Below, in pieces: positions 51,701 through 62,139 of a stretch of 64,000 nucleotides of DNA; position 1 is the stretch's first letter; every line of letters starts with the position of its first letter. The notes under the pieces are model-generated. The model did not search any database. It was given only the letters and a program-made list of their open reading frames with translations, and had not been told where the DNA came from. This DNA comes from Typha latifolia (taxonomy: Eukaryota > Streptophyta > Magnoliopsida > Poales > Typhaceae): contig CM034100.1 in the NCBI GenBank assembly GCA_019914945.1, forward strand, positions 13,093,096 to 13,157,095, given 5' to 3'. The position numbers and the translations under genes are program-made.

Positions 51701-54700
51701 AGGAAGACTATTCGCCTTCACCCTTCGTTGCTCACCATCGAGCAATCCACAACATAAGTTAAGTATTTATTTGACCTGACCACCCATCTCCTTCCTCGTT
51801 GAGCTACGGCACCCTAACGTGAGCTAGCTTGCAGCTCAAACTTTGCAGTATTAGTCTTGAGAAAGGTAAATCAAGAGGCACATAAAATAAAAGGCTACAT
51901 TTATCATAGACTAGAATAGTAAGACTGGAAGCAGCTACATAAGGTAGTAGGTAGTTGGTAGTTGATAGTTGGTAGTTGGTAGTTACTCTAATGCTAAAAG
52001 ACCATCTTTAGAGATAGTATGTTCTTTGATTAATTTACAAGGTTTTGTTCTGAGAAAAGGTTAAAGGCACAGAAAATGAGAGAAGCTGGTGTGTATTTAT
52101 ACAATTGAGTTAAGCCCTCTTCTGAAAATGATTCAGTGGACAGTTTGACACCTTCTCAAGTAGTTAGCAGAACGCTGAGACAGAATGAATCTGATGGCCA
52201 TCAAACACTCCAAGAGCATGAAATATTCATAAGAGCATATGTGTTCAGAATAAATGATGGAGAATCTGAAAATATCTTAAAAAATGCATTGTCTTCAAGT
52301 AAAACCCTCCCAGAACATCTTAAAACTTATTTTGATAAACCAGCTATGAGAAACCAACAACTAATACAGAACTGCAATTGTGCAAAAGCATGAGGAAATA
52401 AAAAAAGATAAGAAAAAACACAGATTTAGGAAGACTCTAACATGTTGAAACTGACCACTGACCTAGATATGATGTCCCCAAGAAAGTTTGGTTTCAAACC
52501 CGCTTTTGATGGGTACAGAGGATATGGCCTCCTCTCAAGTTGTGCATACCGCTCTTCCTCCTCTCCAAGCATGTCAATGTTGTACTCTCTCATCTCATAA
52601 TGGTCTTCAATACGCATTTTCTTAACCTGCAAAAAACACCATAAACATTTAATCAAAGATAATGAAAGGTCTACGTCAATAAATCATATACATGACAATA
52701 TGGTGGAACCAGAACAATTAAGCCACGGAAATAGTAGTCAATTGTCACAAGCATGTACAAAAGGCCCTGAAATTCTAGGATATAGTGTAATTAGATCTTG
52801 ATTAAGAAATTAGTTGGATTAGAGAGGAAATTTTATGTCCTCACAGTCGCGGGAGTTTCAGTCGAATCCAAATCAAAATTAGAGTTGGATTTTGTCTATA
52901 AATAAAACCCTAGATCCCCTTCTCTTTTACCCCAGCCATTTCTTCCCTCTCATTCTTCTTCCTTTCTTTACCGTTAGGGTCATCGTCATGGAATCGAACC
53001 GCTGGAACAATCGGAGACCACCATGCAACTCATCGGTAAGCCCTCTCCCACCCCTCAAATTTAATTTAAATTTAATATGGTACATTATAAATACCTAATT
53101 TCCTTGGTATTGTGGCTTCATTCGCTTTGGACCAATGGACGGCTTCGGGTCAATGTCGAGTCTTCATCGGAATCTTGCGTTGCCGGGTTCGTGCCATGGA
53201 TACTCCCTTTGGAGCTCTCATGGCTAAGATTGCCACCGGCCAAGGTTTAAGGTCGTTGGTTGTCGCCAGTGGCTTCTCCTCCATCTCATGTGGTCTACGG
53301 ACTACGAGAGTGGAGGAGAGCTTGGGGTGTGGCCGATGGCATGCGCGCACACGTCGACCTCCTTGAGAAAGAAAGGTTGGTTGGGCTCGGGTTAAACATG
53401 AGCCAACTCTTTTTCTTTTAGTTGCAAGTTTAGGCTGGATTTCGAATTCAAGACCCGACCAAAACTAAATTATCAGAACTAAATTATCAAATGTTAGACT
53501 GCAAGTTAACTCGCAGCCCACTCCATTGCCAATTTATTGGTTGGGCCTTGGCCTAACCCGATTAATTAAATTTTGTCGACTCCAATCCAATTTAATGGGT
53601 TTAAATCAACATATATTACCCATTTATTTAGTTTTAAAATTCAGAATATTTTATTAGAGCTTAAATTAAATTTATATTATTTCTTTATTATTTAAAGGTG
53701 GTGTTTATTAGTATGTGGACTAGAGATTAGAGATTTTAATTATTTTATCTAAGACTCAAGTGAGTGGGTTCACTCATCTTTATTCGTATTGTCTTTCGTA
53801 CTTTTTATCAAACTATTTATTTTTGTATGCCTAAATTTATTATTATATTTCTTTGTGCAGAATATATGACTCAATGTATTGTTATACTTCGTGCAAATAG
53901 CAATTTGTTAATAAACAAGAATATTAGTGAAAAAATATAACTAATATTTGGTATGACTTAGAGAACAGTCCTGGTATAGATGACTCCTGACTTTCCATGA
54001 TGACTTAAGTGTACTTAGATGTAAGAACCAGAAAAAAAAATTTAGGGGTTGAGAGAGGAGGGTGCACGTGCAGCCCCTCCCCTCTCTCTCTCCAGCACGC
54101 GATGAGGTGCAGAGAAGATCTCATCTAATCAGAATCAGATTAGATTTGATCTTCTTTTAATCTATAAATTAAAACCCTAATCCTCTCTCTCTATCTGCTT
54201 AACCACCTCAGCCTCCTCTCTTTTCTTCCTTCCCACTTTCGCTTTCTTCTTCCTCACCGTCGGAGTCACGCCGTGGAATCGGCCTGCAAGAGCGCCGCCA
54301 GAGCCAACAGAGACCACCACGTGACTCCTTGGTAAGCCCTCTCCCACCCCTCAAGTTTAATTTCAATTTAATAAAGTAAATTAAAAATATCTAATTTGGG
54401 GGTTCCTCGGCTTCGCCGGCAAATTAGGTCGGCCGGCGACTTTGGGTCGCTACCGCTCCATCTGGAAGCGTCTTGCCGTGGGCGTTCACCGTTGGAGCCC
54501 TCGTGGCTCCAGTCGTCGTCGGCCATGGGATCGATCGTCGTTCGTGAGTTCTCCTCCACCTCACGAGGACGGCGGCACCGTGTGGGTGTTGGGGAGCTAA
54601 AGGTGCGGCCGACGAACTGTCGATGCAGTGGCCGCCGGCGTCTTCCTCTCTCTCCTTTCCTCTCTCTCTCTCTTCGGCTTAGAGAAGACAGACTCGGGCA

Positions 54701-57700
54701 ACCCGAGTTTGGCCTTCTCCCATTAAGTTGTTGAATTCGGGTCGGGTTGGATCTGAATCCAAGGAACCCGACCCAGTTCCATTAGTTAATTGGATTGGTC
54801 ATTAGGCCCAATCCATTTAAGTTGTTGGATTCGGGTCGAATTGGATCTGAATCCAAGGAACCCGACCCGGTTCCATTAGTTAATTGGATTGGGCTTGGGC
54901 CCAATCCATTTAAGTGTTGGTTGGGTGGACTGCGGGCCAACTGCAGCCCAGCCCAACTGATTTGGGCTTATTTTGGCCCAAATTATTAATTTTTGAGTTA
55001 AATTGTAGAAATTTTTAATATTTTTTTAATTAAAAATGTTATTGTTATTTATTATTAAATATGGTGATTTTTAGCACGTGAGCAAGAGATTTGAGATTTC
55101 AGTTGTCTTGCCTAGACTCTAGTGAGTGAGTTCACTCACATATTTATTTTTGTTATATATTCGTACCTTTGTCAAACCATGTAATTTACTGTGTGCAAAA
55201 TTATTTATTTCATCCTTACGTGCAAATTTAATTGTTACATTTTCTATGTGTATTTAATTATTACACTCAGTGCATCGACATACCTTGTGCAAATATTAAA
55301 TTTTAGTGAAAAAAAAATGAGACTAGTATTGGTATGACTTAGAGAACAGTCTCGGTATAGATCGCTTGCGATTTTCCGTGGTGACTCGTCTATCTAGAAG
55401 TCCAGGGGAAAGCCCTTCGGTTCATCAAAGGGGATGGAAGTTCAGCTTTTTTTATTTAAGTCCCCAGCAAGACAAAATGATCCTCTGACTCCCAATCGGG
55501 TTGCCTTCTCGGGTCTCGGACAGGTTTCATTAAAGAGCTTGCAGGAAGCAAGGCACTAACGGACTCATGCGGAATGCAAATGAGCTAATCAGATCACTGC
55601 AATAACTTTCTTAGGTGACTCTGGCGAGGTTAGGAAACAGTCCTAGGAAGAATGAAAATTTTCCTAGGTGACTCTAACCTCTCTCAACGGTTAGTGGAAA
55701 AAACAGAGTGTGTTGATCACATAATGATACAATTTGATGACCCTAACCGGATCAGCTATGAAGAAAAGTCCTGAGCGTCATCTCGAGGTGACTTCTAGTT
55801 GATGTGGATCCACAGGGTATAGACCCATTGAGACAAATGACAGTATAAATATTGGAAAGACGTTAATATGTTAAAACTGTGCAAGGTTACAAGTTATGTC
55901 TCTCTATTGTTATTATTGTCATTATTTAAAGAACATGTCTATTGTAAATTGTTATGTATATCGTTGATTTTAGGTTTTATTCAACACTAATAAATTTTAG
56001 AATTTATTTGGTTTTCAAGTGGATTCCACTGACTGAGCTATAGTAGTAGGCTCATGGATTTCTTTTCTCTCTTTTTTTATATTATCTCAGGTAATAGTCA
56101 GCGTGATGATTGAGCGAGACGTACCCGGACCCCGCCTCCACTTAGGACCCACCTATTTACCTTTCCGCTCTTTTAAATTTTATGCTTTAGATTAAATGTT
56201 AAATTTATTTCGTTTAGAGACTCTAAAGCAATGACATTGTTTTATAATTATTACAATTAGTTTAAATTTAATAAAGCAGATTTTCTTCGTTTATTTATTC
56301 TTGCCATTGTACACTTAGGAAGTATTAGTAAGGCTTCGTATATCTCAAGCATATTGAAGTGCATGGCCGGTCATGATTCCTATCTTGGGTCGTGACATGC
56401 TGTATAAATATTCTAACTGAAATTAATCTACAGCCTGACTGTTATATAATATCCGAAATTCCAAATAACATTGCATTAATATCTAAATCATATTACAGTG
56501 CAATACTTGAAGGGCATTATAATAGCAGCATATAACAAGTGAAAGGGAGTCCTAGTGCACAGCACTCCCATCAATGCAAGGTTTTGGAGGGACTATATAC
56601 AGCATTATCCTCATTTCTATAAAGGTTGTTTTGTGACTTGTACCTATGAATTCTTAGATGCAAAAGACAACCTCTACTATCACATGAACTAATGCCCTTT
56701 ACAGACAATCAATGTTCTAAAAAGCATGTGGCGAGTACATAGTGGCCAAGAGATCACATGGTACGGGGCAGCATGGCAGGTGATATAGGCCCGAGGGGGG
56801 TTTCAAATAAAAATATTACAAAAATATATTACCTAGGCTATCTATCTAATATATAATCAAATAAAAAAGACAAATTTGACAAATTATCAACATTCAACAC
56901 ATGATAAATATGATCAGCATATTATGTAAAACTTTAGAAACATTTGCAAATAAATTAAAGTGAAACTATACTAGTTTTCTTCTTTTGTATCTCAGTCAAG
57001 AAGAATTAAAAAAACTGCTGATTGTAGTAAACTTTAGCATTTTTTTCTAGTAAACACAACTAAATTTCTTTACGTAGGTTTTAGAAAGTAGAAACTGAGA
57101 AGATGGAGAAAACAAGTTAGTTGTTAACTTATAATTAGTTGGTCTTGAAGCGGTACCACTATTTAGCCCACTATAGCAGGCTGGTATCAGCTGAAGCAGC
57201 CACCGCAGTCCAAAATGCCTTTCTGGGCCACAACAGCTTTAGCATAATGGTTAGATGGCGAATCCACCATGGCAGCCAACACAACCTTCTTATGGAACAC
57301 TTTGAATAACAATGTTATCATCATATTATGAATTATATTGCCGCTGAAGTACATATTACATACAATAGAAATGGATTGATAATCTTATTTCTGTAAAATA
57401 TTACTAAAATAAAGACTTTTCAAACCTATTAATTAATCTAGGTTTCCTTAGTGCCAACTCATTCCAAATTGCCACATCACCTACCCTCTTCCTCTTCCTC
57501 TATTCCCTCTCTCTTTAGTCATCTGCTCCTTCCTCCTTGTCATGCCGCACTGCAAACCCCATTGTCGAAGTGAGAGGCAAAGAAAAGGGATGAGAACTGT
57601 CTCTTCTCTTTGGCTCCTTAGGGCCCTCACTTGGGAAGGCACAGCCATAGAAGACTGAATATCACCCTATCTTCATATAAAAATATACAATAGAAGACAT

Positions 57701-60700
57701 CTTTTTAAATATCATTACTTGTTTCCATACATAATTTTGAGATTAACAAAGTTGAAATAATTAGATATTCTTTAATCTTTATAGTTGTTTAATTATTTAA
57801 AAAGGAAGAATGCATTCCCATGAGATGGATTCATCATCATAAAGCAATAAAAATATTAATTAGAAAAAAAATGCAGAATATGAATATCACCTACCTTACC
57901 ACTAACATATACATGATCTCCCTCATTGTACTTCGACTGGATACTTCTAAGAAAAGGTTGGCATGTAAAACGTCTGCCACGAAAGAACTTCTTCAAATGC
58001 AAATAAATGATCTTCTTTTCCTCAATGCTGAAGTTCTCATTCTTCAATTCAGAAGGTACTTCAATACGTAGAAGCTCACAGCTAACAACCACCTCAAGGA
58101 ATGAAAAAGAAGAGCTAGCCCTGATTCCCCTGAGGAAAGTAGAGGCATTAGACATATTTGAATAAAAAAGCTGATCATATTCACCTATTAAGATGTGACT
58201 TTGACTGTTATGCAGCAAAATTTTGGAAAATATCAAAGAATGTGCAAGTCGGAATGTAAAAAAGAACTAGACTGATTATATGAGGATAATTCTTCCCTAC
58301 TTCTGAAAATAAAATGAGTAGCATCATTCTCAGAAGACAAATGACGGAACATTCAATGCAGAAACAAGTTGGTAACCAAAAGCTTTAAATATAGATAAAC
58401 CTACCCGAAATATGTAACTTAAATGTGTCATTTGGTTGTCACATAAGGTTAAAACATGGTTAAGGGAGTTATGCATGGTATGGAACGACAGGGGCTACAG
58501 TAAGGAATGGGCATTTGCTACCTTCCACCACAAATAGGATAACATTGATAAAGTGCATTGATCAAGCCACATCTCTATTTTAGAGAGAGAAATGCATATA
58601 AGATGTGTTTGGCTATAATTCATGAACAAGGGAGGGTTAATTCATGAATATCATCCCTTATTCAGCAACAAGATCCAAAAGTTTATTTTGTGCTATCCTT
58701 TCACCAATAAAATCTCAACTGCTTGAAACAAAAGGAATATGGTCCTAACTCCAAAGGACACAATCTTGATATAAATATAAGAGAAGTGCGAGCTCCATTC
58801 AAACACCTCCTTTGATTGAGCACTGGTACAACAATTGGAAAAAAAAAAAAAAATTAGCGCTCACGTGCAGCCCTTCTCTCCTCTCCCATTACACAACGAG
58901 GAAGAGGTGGGTGCGAGAGTTCTAACCAAAACATTTGATTCCCAACTCCAAATTAAAAAAACCTACTTTATAAATCATAAACTCTAATTTCACTTTTTCC
59001 TCTAATTACAGCCAAGGTTCAAAAAATTGGGATTGGGATTGGGATTGGCCTTCCAAAAAAATGATACGTATCGATCAGATTGGCCATATCAGCCATATCG
59101 GTTGCCTGGATCGGATCAGACTTTCTAATTACATAAAATTCTAAATATTATTTAAAAATGTAGAAAAACTTCTAAAAATTTAAAAACAAGTTTACCAAAA
59201 ATAAAAAAATAAAAACTATAGTGGAATAAAAATTGAAAAGAAGAAGAGATTAGAAAGAGCGTGAGTGGAAGAAAATCAAACAAAAAAAAACCATGATATA
59301 GTGAAGAAGAAGAAGAAGAAGAAAAGAGAAGAAAAAAAGAGAGTGGAAGAAATGAAAAAACTGAGAGAGAATTAAAAATTTTAATTAAAAAATTATATAC
59401 CGAAGTTTGTCGGAGTTCATCGGAGTTCGTCGGAGCTAGATCTCTCCGTAAGAGAAACAATGATTATATGTAAGGAGAGAATAAAAGAAAGAAAGAGTAA
59501 AAAGAAAGAAAAAGAGTAAAAGAGAGTGAAAAGAAAGAGTGAAAGAGAGAAAGAGTTCGGATCGAGCTTACATCGAGATCAGATTCGACTGATCCCGATC
59601 CAGATCAGCCAATACGGCAAACCATGATTACAGCCATTTTCCCCTCTTCCCTCCTCCCATTTTCTTTTTTTCATTCTTCCTGTCAGAGTTGCATCATCAA
59701 ATCGGAGCATCAGAGCACCGCCAAAGCAATCGGAGACCATCACTTTAAAATTAAGAAAAAGAATTTTTTTAAAAAATTGCAACTCCTTCATATTCTATTA
59801 ACCAAATCAGCATCATCAGGATGGATAAGGCAAGCCTTAACTATCATCTCAAGTGGCATCCAAGATTGTCCTAGCACACAACGCCTGCAAATGCATGCAG
59901 GATGTTTACTCCAAAATGTAGGTTCCTACTTGGCCATATACCATAACTAAAAAAGAATCCCAACTTTACATTCCTATAGAAATTCATTCTTAAGTATCTG
60001 TCTCACCTTAAAACCCAGGATCTTGTGATCTTGTGATCTTATTTCCACTTATATGTCCATAGGTACTACCTAGGTAATCAGCAGAGGAAGGATTTTCTTC
60101 CTCTCAAGTAAAAGGAACTTAAGCCTTTAATTATTTAAAAAATGAGAAACCATTTGATCTTTTTTTCTTTTGAAGTTAATCATCCTATACTTATCCTTAG
60201 CAAGAATGCAAGTACCAGTAGCAACCTAAGAAAAGTCAAAAATTCAACCAATCAGCCATCAATCTAAGAAAAATCTCTGGCTCAAACATAATAGTGGGTT
60301 AATATATTTCTTTGAGATATCCAAGAACAATACTATAGTTCGAGACATCAAGTTGCCATGATTATTTAAATTTTGGATTCACCTACCTTGAGGATAAAAT
60401 AGTTCCAACAAACATCAAGTAGTGCCCATCATCTATAGAACCCTGAGCATTTTGCAGATCAGCATAAGTTCGAGGAAAATGATGCAGCAATTTTCGCACC
60501 TGTAGAAAATCTAAGTATGAGCACAGTGGAAGACTTCTAGATTAAGTGATTAACAAATTCAAATATGTAGATAACACCGTGTGGAAACCACTATCTTCAA
60601 GCTGGCGGCACTGCCTACTGGTTGTGCCAGGTATACATCTGACAGGTTTGTCCAAAACAGGTTCATCAGGCATAACCGGTGACTTATAGTTAGTCTCTTT

Positions 60701-62139
60701 ACTGCTTGCTACTTCTTCATAGTAATAATCCGTTGTAGAGGAACTTTCTTCCGTGGAAACAAGAGGTTTTAGATTTGTGAATGAATGGCCCAGAAACTGC
60801 CAAGCTGCAACAAGTCTGTCAGAGTTGTAATTTGTGCAGCTTTCAGGTGATAAATTATTTTCATTGCTCTTTGTGCATGAAATCTCATCATACAATTCAA
60901 CAACTGATGAATCACCCAGTTTGATACATGGAAATCTTGCACGAGTCACTGAAAAATCTACATCATCAAGCATGCCTATAGAATCAATTTCAGATCCTCT
61001 TTGAGTTCTTTCTTGCTCAATTAAATCTCGTATGTTACTATAACCCATTAAGATTGACACCTGTAGGATTCAATGAAACAAATTTTAGGATGTGGATGCT
61101 ACCAAAATAACAAAACAAATTAAACAATTGTGGCACAAGAGTATCTAGAAAGAGAAACTTCTACTTCAACTATAATAAAGAGGAATATCTCCAATAGGTA
61201 AGGTGGTCAAAATTATATACCTCATGCATCTATTCAATACTGGATTGAATTTAATACAACACAATTTTTCTCATTCCTTAAAAGTCATTTTCTCAATTAC
61301 TAAATATATTGACAGTATACATGCTTAGCGACTTGATATGAGATTCCACATACTTGACTAAAATAAGAGGTATGAGAATGAGTTCTCAAACAATCAGGGC
61401 ACAATTTAGTTGTTAACAAAAAAAATAACAACAAAGCATTTTTCAAACGACTGTTTATGTCCAGATCTGTGTTCCAGGTCATGATTTGATGGAATTGCTA
61501 GTTTTCCAGAGAGTAATATGGCTTGACCAGCTTTACTCCTCATTGATTTGATTTACAGATACTTTATCTATTGACAGTCCATCTTGAGAAATGATAACAA
61601 TAACACATCTAATAAATCAGTTCTGCCAAAAACATTTCGACTGTTAATTACCTTATTTAGAATTCTTGACCTCTCTGACATGCTTGCTGTGGTATAACCA
61701 CTGACTTCTTCCAGCAGCTTTTGCGCAGAGGTGTGACCGGATCGAGAATACCATCTCGCAAGCTTAGAATGAAGAAACTTGCTAAACCTGGGGAGTGGAA
61801 TTGGTATGTGACAAAAAAAAAAAAGATTAAAACTTTACGCCAAATCATGAACTTTGATGGCAAAAGCCGCATTATCTGCACCCCACCTCATTGTTCTACT
61901 ACAAAATTTGTTGCGGTATCCACTCACGACTTGAAAAGAAATAGCACCGGCTAGATTACTCTCATTGAATCCCTGAAAAATATCAGCTTTGCCGGATGAA
62001 AATCTACATGGTAATTTAATTACAGGAACTTATCACTCACGGAAAATACCACCAAAAAACAGCTAAAAAATAAAAACAACAAAGATTTGAGAAGCCTTAC
62101 CCTCAGTGCCGGTACAATGTTTCCATGACTCAAACCCAT
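33717..62139 (-). CDS. RECG1: RecG-type organellar DNA helicase
   Basis: Seventeen exons: 62101-62139, 61887-61972, 61652-61787, 60578-61060, 60387-60499, 57895-58129, 52463-52626, 50279-50360, 48717-48806, 47469-47702, 40468-40539, 40148-40300, 39922-40065, 39241-39399, 37193-37276, 34034-34606 and 33717-33809. Phases all agree, giving 979 residues; Arabidopsis RECG1 is about 970. An in-frame TAA lies just upstream of the chosen ATG. The Arg/Ser-rich N-terminus looks like an organelle transit peptide. The wedge (OB-fold) region is about 250-420 (VRKLLHHFPRTYADLQ). Walker A GDVGCGKT is at 555-562, the DEQH box at 661-664, SATPIPRTLALALYG in exon 14, and motif VI QLRGRVGRG at 865-873. The end is SMRQPLCILGD. 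RecG remodels forks and D-loops; the plant protein limits ectopic recombination in mitochondria and plastids. Intron 12 seems to use a GC donor. All motifs are intact. Confidence 0.95.
34772..35015. mobile_element. MITE in RECG1 intron 15
   Basis: The left end (GTTGTTGACCGAAATAGACC, then TTATTTACCAAAATAGA) is matched by the reverse complement of the right end (GAGTTTTTGACGAAACTAGC, then TTATTTACCAAAATAGG). Length is about 244 bp with no coding part. The target duplication is unclear. A relative lies at 41265-41445. Confidence 0.65.
35625..36054. mobile_element. hAT-like foldback MITE in RECG1 intron 15
   Basis: The element starts CATGGTTCCAAGT and ends ACTTGGAACCTTG, a near-perfect inverted pair. 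It is flanked by GTTTCAAC (35617-35624) and GTTCCAAC (36055-36062), an 8-bp target duplication with one change. CA-nGG ends and 8-bp duplications are typical of the hAT superfamily. The inside is rich in CCGATAC, GATCGG and GAGAGA words with no coding part. Confidence 0.75.
38225..38750. repeat. GGCC/AGCCC-rich repeat in RECG1 intron 14
   Basis: The stretch holds many GCCC, AGGCCT and GGCCC words in both orientations (for example CCTAGGCCTAAAGTTG twice near 38655-38700). It looks like a moderately repetitive foldback; exact termini could not be set. A poorer relative may lie at 42430-42590. Confidence 0.4.
39662..39785. repeat. 62-bp tandem duplication in RECG1 intron 13
   Basis: Two adjacent copies begin AACCTGAATGGCATG at 39662 and 39724 and share GTTACAGTGTA and GATAAATTCC. 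They differ at several positions. Confidence 0.85.
41265..41445. mobile_element. decayed relative of the 34772-35015 MITE
   Basis: The right end (AGATAGCTAGTTTGGTAAAA then AACTC) and a nearby AATAAAATTTAAAAG match the right end of the intron 15 MITE. The left end is diverged. It lies in RECG1 intron 10. Confidence 0.4.
43103..43278. repeat. 88-bp tandem duplication in RECG1 intron 10
   Basis: Two units start ACGAAGGAGTATTGAGATAC at 43103 and 43191 and end CCATTGGC. They differ at only two visible bases, so the duplication looks recent. Confidence 0.92.
43578..43700. repeat. hAT-like left end fragment
   Basis: It begins CAAGGTTCTAAGTATTGATA, matching the CAAGGTT start of the hAT-like family, but no right terminus was found nearby. 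Confidence 0.4.
44889..46839 (+). repeat. gene-like-leader repeat unit, copy 1
   Basis: The unit begins TAAGAACTAGAAAAAA. It continues with a pyrimidine-rich stretch, a GC-rich open part (45055-45240), a GGCCCA/AGCCCAA-rich part and a tail with repeated TTTGGTATGACTT and GAGAACA phrases. Later copies at 52.8, 54.0 and 58.8 kb follow the same order. No intact protein family was recognised in it. Confidence 0.55.
45216..45235. repeat. (CT)n microsatellite
   Basis: About ten CT units lie at the end of the GC-rich part of repeat copy 1. Confidence 0.9.
47641..47880 (-). repeat. partial copies of RECG1 exon 10 inside intron 9
   Basis: The exon phrase encoding LGTRVEKENLLY (about 47640-47680) recurs at about 47773-47806 and 47847-47880 as TTTTCCTTTTCAACCCTTGT plus ACCATGTGCAG, with a period of about 74 bp. 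The extra copies lie upstream, in intron 9, and are not part of the joined reading frame. Confidence 0.88.
48118..48249. repeat. 66-bp tandem duplication in RECG1 intron 9
   Basis: TGTTCCCTTTGTAGCACAAC followed by AAACAGGAAAAGAAA occurs at 48131 and 48197, a 66-bp period. Confidence 0.88.
51156..51564. mobile_element. GC-rich foldback MITE with 10-bp target duplication, RECG1 intron 7
   Basis: The direct repeat ATGGTAACCA lies at 51156-51165 and 51555-51564. Between them the ends are inverted: ATGATGGCCGTGCC on the left and, reversed, CAAGGATGGCCGTGCC on the right. The inside is rich in GGCACG/CGTGCC palindromes and a GA tract. A perfect 10-bp duplication suggests a Mutator-type non-autonomous element. 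It is strikingly GC-rich against its AT-rich surroundings. Confidence 0.85.
51615..51740. repeat. partial second copy of the GC-rich foldback
   Basis: ATCAAGGATGGTCGTGCCAC at about 51617 and CACTTGCCGGCCATGCCGAA match the outer arm of the element at 51166-51554. Its other end is missing. Confidence 0.65.
52785..54008 (+). repeat. gene-like-leader repeat unit, copy 2
   Basis: A TATAAATAAAACCCTAGATC leader precedes an ATG (52989) with GAATCGAACCGCTGGAAC. It then reads CGGAGACCACCATGCAACTC and GGTAAGCCCTCTCCCACCCC, a splice-donor-like point. A GC-rich part (53100-53370), the GGCC-rich part and the TTTGGTATGACTTAGAGAAC tail follow. Order matches copies 1 and 3. Confidence 0.6.
54019..56397 (+). 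repeat. gene-like-leader repeat unit, copy 3, with right terminus
   Basis: It begins TAAGAACCAGAAAAAAAA and repeats the copy 2 order: AAACCCTAATCC leader, GGAATCGGCC, CAGAGACCACCACGTGACTC, GGTAAGCCCTCTCCCACCCC, GC-rich part, GGCCCAA-rich part and tail. It ends CTTGGGTCGTGACA at 56397, the same terminus as the element at 43967-46839. The matching left terminus is absent. It lies in RECG1 intron 6. Confidence 0.65.
56730..57320. other. RECG1 intron 6, repeat-poor part
   Basis: There are weak repeated phrases around GGCAGCATGGCAGG and CACCATGGCAGCC but no clear element or exon. Nothing else is supported here. Confidence 0.3.
58840..59740 (+). repeat. gene-like-leader repeat unit, copy 4, split by a hAT-like element
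   Basis: The left part (58840-59012) has TCACGTGCAGCCC and CTCTAATTTC. The right part (59627-59740) has AATCGGAGCATCAGAGCACC then GCAATCGGAGACCATCAC, matching copies 2 and 3. The hAT-like element at 59013-59626 interrupts it. Confidence 0.6.
59013..59626. mobile_element. hAT-like foldback MITE in RECG1 intron 5
   Basis: The element starts CAAGGTTCAAAAA and ends GGCAAACCATG, an imperfect inverted pair. A perfect 8-bp direct repeat ATTACAGC flanks it (59005-59012 and 59627-59634). The inside has GATTGGGATTGG, GATCGGATCAG and GAAAGAGAGA words. It belongs to the family seen at 35625-36054. Confidence 0.82.

Noticed and set aside
51452..51757. Overlapping open frames of about 90-100 codons on both strands
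   Set aside because: They arise from the GC-rich palindromic foldback and its partial copy, with no protein-family features.
54368..54734. 112-codon plus-strand frame in RECG1 intron 6
   Set aside because: It is the GC-rich part of a repeat unit; the matching parts of other copies do not keep the frame, so no protein is claimed.
59152..59460. 102-codon minus-strand frame
   Set aside because: It translates the purine-rich interior of a hAT-like MITE into low-complexity Phe/Leu/Ser sequence.
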